Assembly: GCA_903865745.1 (NCBI GenBank)
Contig: CAIPKV010000015.1
Location: forward strand, 1 to 64,000
Direction of reading: 5' to 3'
Length of the DNA: 64,000 nt
DNA from: an uncultured Verrucomicrobia subdivision 3 bacterium
GTDB lineage: Bacteria; Verrucomicrobiota; Verrucomicrobiia; Limisphaerales; UBA11358
Shown here: positions 61,400 through 64,000 of the stretch, in pieces
Layout: each line of letters opens with the position of its first letter
Position numbering within the stretch: the first letter of the stretch is position 1
Translations under genes and position numbers: made by a program
The notes under the pieces: generated by a model
Told to the model about the DNA's origin: nothing
Databases searched by the model: none
What the model saw: the letters and a program-made list of their open reading frames with translations, nothing else

Positions 61400-63556
61400 T
61401 CAAATGCTCCGGCTCGACCGCGTAGAATTTTTAACCGTAAAACGCGCCACCAACGCAATCGCCACGCAACTCCAGGCGAACCAATCCCCGTGCGCTTCAT
61501 AAAACGTCGGGGCCGGTTTTTCCGTGGTGGCGCGCAACGGAATATCCACCGTCAACGCGCCCGCCGCGTATTCGCTGCCCGCAGCATTGCGCCACATTTC
61601 CCGGAGCCGTCCGTGCGCGTCAATCCACCCCGTCACGCCGTTGTTGGAACAGCGCACCAGCGGCCGGCCATTCTCGACCGCGCGGAAAACCGCGTTCGCC
61701 AGATGCTGCCATTGCTCCGCGCTCTCGCCAAACCAGCCGTCGTTCGAGAGGTTCACGAGGAAATCCGATTCGCCGGCCGCCATGCGCGCCGTTTTAGGGA
61801 ACACGTCTTCAAAACAAATCAGCGGCGCCGCACTGAAACGCCCGCCCTCAAAAACCACCGCCTGCTCGCCCGGCGTCCACCCGCCCTGAATCGGCGTGAG
61901 ATACTTCAGGAACGGCAACCAGCGCGCGAGCGGCACGTACTCGCCGAAGATCACGAGGTTCTGCTTGTGATAGACGCCGGCAAAATGCCCGTCAGCACCG
62001 ACGAGAAACGCGGCGTTGTAATAATTCGTCGTGGTCGGCCGGAACTCCGCATCGTCGCCGTTAAAAATAATCGCCACGTGATTGGACTGCGCGAAGCGGC
62101 TGATGACATCGTACACGCCGTCGAACATTGGCACGCCGGATTCCGGCCAGACCAGCAGGTCCGCGCCATTCGTCAGCGCCAGCCGCGAGATATCGAGCAG
62201 GTTGGCAAATCGTTTCTCATCCTCGTCCGGCGACCAAATCAGCGTCTGTGGAATACTCGGTTGAATGAGCGAGACGCGCAGCGTCGCCGGATGTTCGGTC
62301 GGGCTGCCGGGTCGCACATCAAAGTCGATCTTGAAGATGCCCCCCACAAACAGCAGCAGCACCGTGATCATCGGCAACACAATTTCCGCCTGCCAGACGT
62401 GGCGCTTCGCGGGGTTGAGATAAATCATCTCGCCCGCCGAATATAACGCCAGCGCGAGCCACACCACGAGGAACGACACACCATAAACACCCGTCACCGA
62501 CGCAATCTGAATCAGCGGGACCAATTTATATTGCGACGCGCCGAGCAGACTCCACGGAAACCCGCTGAACAGCCAGCCGCGCAAAAATTCCAGCGCCACC
62601 CACGCCGCCGCCCCCACAAACGTCCAGCGCACCCGTTGGCTCCAGCGTGAATCTTGAAACTTGAAACCCGCCACCAGCCACACCCACGCGCCAAAGAACA
62701 GTGCCACATACGCCGCGAGCGCCAGCCAGCCGAGAATCGGAAAGCCCACCGCCGGCATATGCAGCAACCAGTAGAGCGACGCCAGCCAGAAGACCAACCC
62801 CGCCACGTAGCCCGCACGAAAGGCGTCCACGCCGGATTTGCCGCGCGCCGCGAGCAACATCAGCGCCGGCGCCACCCACGCGAAACCCGCGATGCTATAT
62901 TTCGGGAACGCCGCCGCCAGCAACAAGCCCGCGACGATGGCCAGGAGATAACCGCTGCGCCAGAATAGTTCCGTGCAAAAACTTTGCGCCACCGCCACGG
63001 CGGAAAAATCGTCGCAGAACGTCGCGCCTACTTGCGTGCAATTCGCCGCCTCGCGCAACACACGACGGCTCGCGTTGACCACCACCGCTTGCCGCGAACC
63101 GCGCCACACCGCGAAATCCGCCGAGGAATTGCCCGCGTAATCGAAGCCGCGTTCGCCGAACTTCTGCGTCAGCGCGCGCAGCTTGTTCTCACTGCGCAGA
63201 TTCGTCTGGCCATCGCTCGCGAGCACCTCGTCGAAGAGACCGGTATGCGCAGCGACCGGTTGCGCCATCTTGAGGTCGGACGCGGTGGCGAGAATGAGCT
63301 GGCGGCCCGCCGCTTTTTCCGTGCGCAGCCACGCCATAAACTTTTCGTTATAGGGCAGCGACGCGGGCTCAACCTGCACGCGGGCGGCGAGCGCTTGCTT
63401 CAAGCGGGCGCGCCCACGCGTCCACCAGAAAAGAATTTGGAAAAGGGCCAGTGGATTGCGCCGGAGCAGGCGCGCGAGCGACTCCCACATCATATCCGTG
63501 CGGATGAGGGTGCCGTCGAGGTCAACCACGAGCGGGACGTTGGGCGTATCGGCCAT
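61400..63556 (-). CDS. lnt: HAD phosphatase domain fused to apolipoprotein N-acyltransferase
   Basis: From ATG 63556 the product is 718 residues. Residues about 1-190 form a HAD domain (VVDLDGTLIRTDMMWE, LATASDLKMAQPV, DYAGNSSADFAVW) of the kind usually fused to UbiA-type prenyltransferases. The rest is Lnt: several helices, then a nitrilase-like domain with catalytic Glu in VWPESGVPM, Lys in YHKQNLVIFGEY and Cys in PLICFEDVFP. Lnt adds the third acyl chain to lipoproteins. The HAD substrate is unknown. Confidence 0.9.
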   Translation of the reverse strand: MADTPNVPLVVDLDGTLIRTDMMWESLARLLRRNPLALFQILFWWTRGRARLKQALAARVQVEPASLPYNEKFMAWLRTEKAAGRQLILATASDLKMAQPVAAHTGLFDEVLASDGQTNLRSENKLRALTQKFGERGFDYAGNSSADFAVWRGSRQAVVVNASRRVLREAANCTQVGATFCDDFSAVAVAQSFCTELFWRSGYLLAIVAGLLLAAAFPKYSIAGFAWVAPALMLLAARGKSGVDAFRAGYVAGLVFWLASLYWLLHMPAVGFPILGWLALAAYVALFFGAWVWLVAGFKFQDSRWSQRVRWTFVGAAAWVALEFLRGWLFSGFPWSLLGASQYKLVPLIQIASVTGVYGVSFLVVWLALALYSAGEMIYLNPAKRHVWQAEIVLPMITVLLLFVGGIFKIDFDVRPGSPTEHPATLRVSLIQPSIPQTLIWSPDEDEKRFANLLDISRLALTNGADLLVWPESGVPMFDGVYDVISRFAQSNHVAIIFNGDDAEFRPTTTNYYNAAFLVGADGHFAGVYHKQNLVIFGEYVPLARWLPFLKYLTPIQGGWTPGEQAVVFEGGRFSAAPLICFEDVFPKTARMAAGESDFLVNLSNDGWFGESAEQWQHLANAVFRAVENGRPLVRCSNNGVTGWIDAHGRLREMWRNAAGSEYAAGALTVDIPLRATTEKPAPTFYEAHGDWFAWSCVAIALVARFTVKNSTRSSRSI

Positions 63557-63684
63557 GCGGCGGTAGGTTGGCGAAACCGACTGCCGGTGACAAGGCTTCA
63601 GCGGGGGTTTCAGCGATGGCAAATTGCGTGGCCGCCCTGCCGCCGGTCTTTACACGCGCCGGATAAATTGCAAAATGGGTTCAG

Positions 63685-63761
63685 GCATCCGTAGCTCAAT
63701 TGGATAGAGCGTTTGACTTCGGATCAAAATGTTGGGGGTTCAAGTCCCTCCGGATGCACCA
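63685..63761 (+). tRNA. tRNA-Arg (anticodon UCG)
   Basis: Acceptor GCATCCG pairs with CGGATGC and is followed by ACCA. The anticodon stem TTTGA/TCAAA closes the loop CTTCGGA with anticodon TCG, which reads CGA-family arginine codons. D and T arms (GGGTTCAAGTCCC) are canonical. Confidence 0.95.
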
Positions 63762-64000
63762 GCTTTAGTCCCTCCTTCCAATAAAAACGGATCCTCCTTT
63801 TTATTTTTATTGTGGAGCCAATTTGGAAAAGCTCTCCCGACTTAAGTTTTTGGCAACAGTGGAAGATTGATAATCCGGTCAAACCCGACAACAAAATAGG
63901 GGCTTCATCTGCCAAGATATGGAGAGCCTGTTCGGGGCCAGCCTTCATACTCGCAGTGCAATTAATGTCTGTGGGGAATTTTTTGACGGGCTTTTATCCG
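63762..64000. other. no gene seen to the right edge
   Basis: After the tRNA the sequence is less GC-rich and shows no convincing coding frame. A minus-strand frame that reads VHPEGLEPPTF is the reverse translation of the tRNA. A further gene or element may begin outside the window. Confidence 0.5.

Noticed and set aside
63724-63948. Minus-strand frame ending HPEGLEPPTF
   Set aside because: The C-terminal part is antisense tRNA-Arg; the remainder has no ribosome-binding site or family.

Overview
The window looks like a chromosomal segment of a member of the Verrucomicrobiota, probably a Pedosphaera/Limisphaera-like lineage. This is judged from gene content only: a prepilin-type secreted protein, ThuA and DUF1080 sugar proteins, a PPi-type phosphofructokinase, Ig-array surface proteins ending in FYRL/FYRI-type tails, and moderately high GC. 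No marker-gene search was possible. About 50 protein genes and two complete tRNAs (Pro-UGG, Arg-UCG) are supported, plus a 3' fragment of a Ser-type tRNA near the left edge that may be an old integration site.

Layout. 1-0.9 kb: end of a possible integrated segment, then tRNA-Pro. 1.1-6 kb: membrane metalloprotease, primary-type sigma factor, apt, glycosyltransferase, PAP2 phosphatase and an OGG1-type glycosylase carrying two palindromic repeats in frame. 6-14 kb: a prepilin-like protein, rho, and a cytochrome c maturation operon (duplicated-domain lipoprotein, ResB, CcsA). 14-24 kb: FHA protein, carA, SRPBCC and SOUL proteins, a four-gene WXG100/FtsK-type cluster, hemC and two very small membrane proteins. 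24-31 kb: a subtilisin-like protease, dTDP-sugar genes and clpC. 31-38 kb: uronate catabolism (eda, kduD, kduI) and a Gfo/DUF1080/ThuA operon. 38-48 kb: thiE, a type III polyketide cluster, pfk, gmhB, glmS and a pseudouridine synthase. 48-64 kb: an extracytoplasmic redox region (redoxin, DsbD-like, two Ig proteins, DUF4266 lipoprotein, TlpA, ApbE, DUF3570 barrel), a two-component system and a HAD-Lnt fusion.

Three things stand out. (1) Beside the FMN transferase ApbE, three secreted proteins (a DUF3570 barrel and two Ig-domain proteins) each carry a D-x-(I/V)-S-G-A-T motif that matches the known ApbE flavinylation motif. It lies at residues 53-59 in both Ig proteins. This suggests a covalently flavinylated envelope redox system served by TlpA and DsbD. 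(2) A tight operon encodes three small helical WXG100-like proteins and a 1291-residue membrane FtsK/SpoIIIE ATPase, a type VII secretion-like set in a diderm lineage. (3) The intergenic regions hold five degenerate tandem arrays with periods of 21, 41 or 42 bp, each with its own consensus and several with internal dyads. There are also many short runs of 7-bp units, two of which lie in frame inside thiE and glmS.

Most genes sit in short operons with overlaps or gaps of a few bases. Purine salvage, heme and cytochrome c assembly, pyrimidine/arginine supply, envelope sugar synthesis and uronic-acid degradation are ordinary housekeeping and carbohydrate functions for a polysaccharide-degrading soil or aquatic heterotroph.
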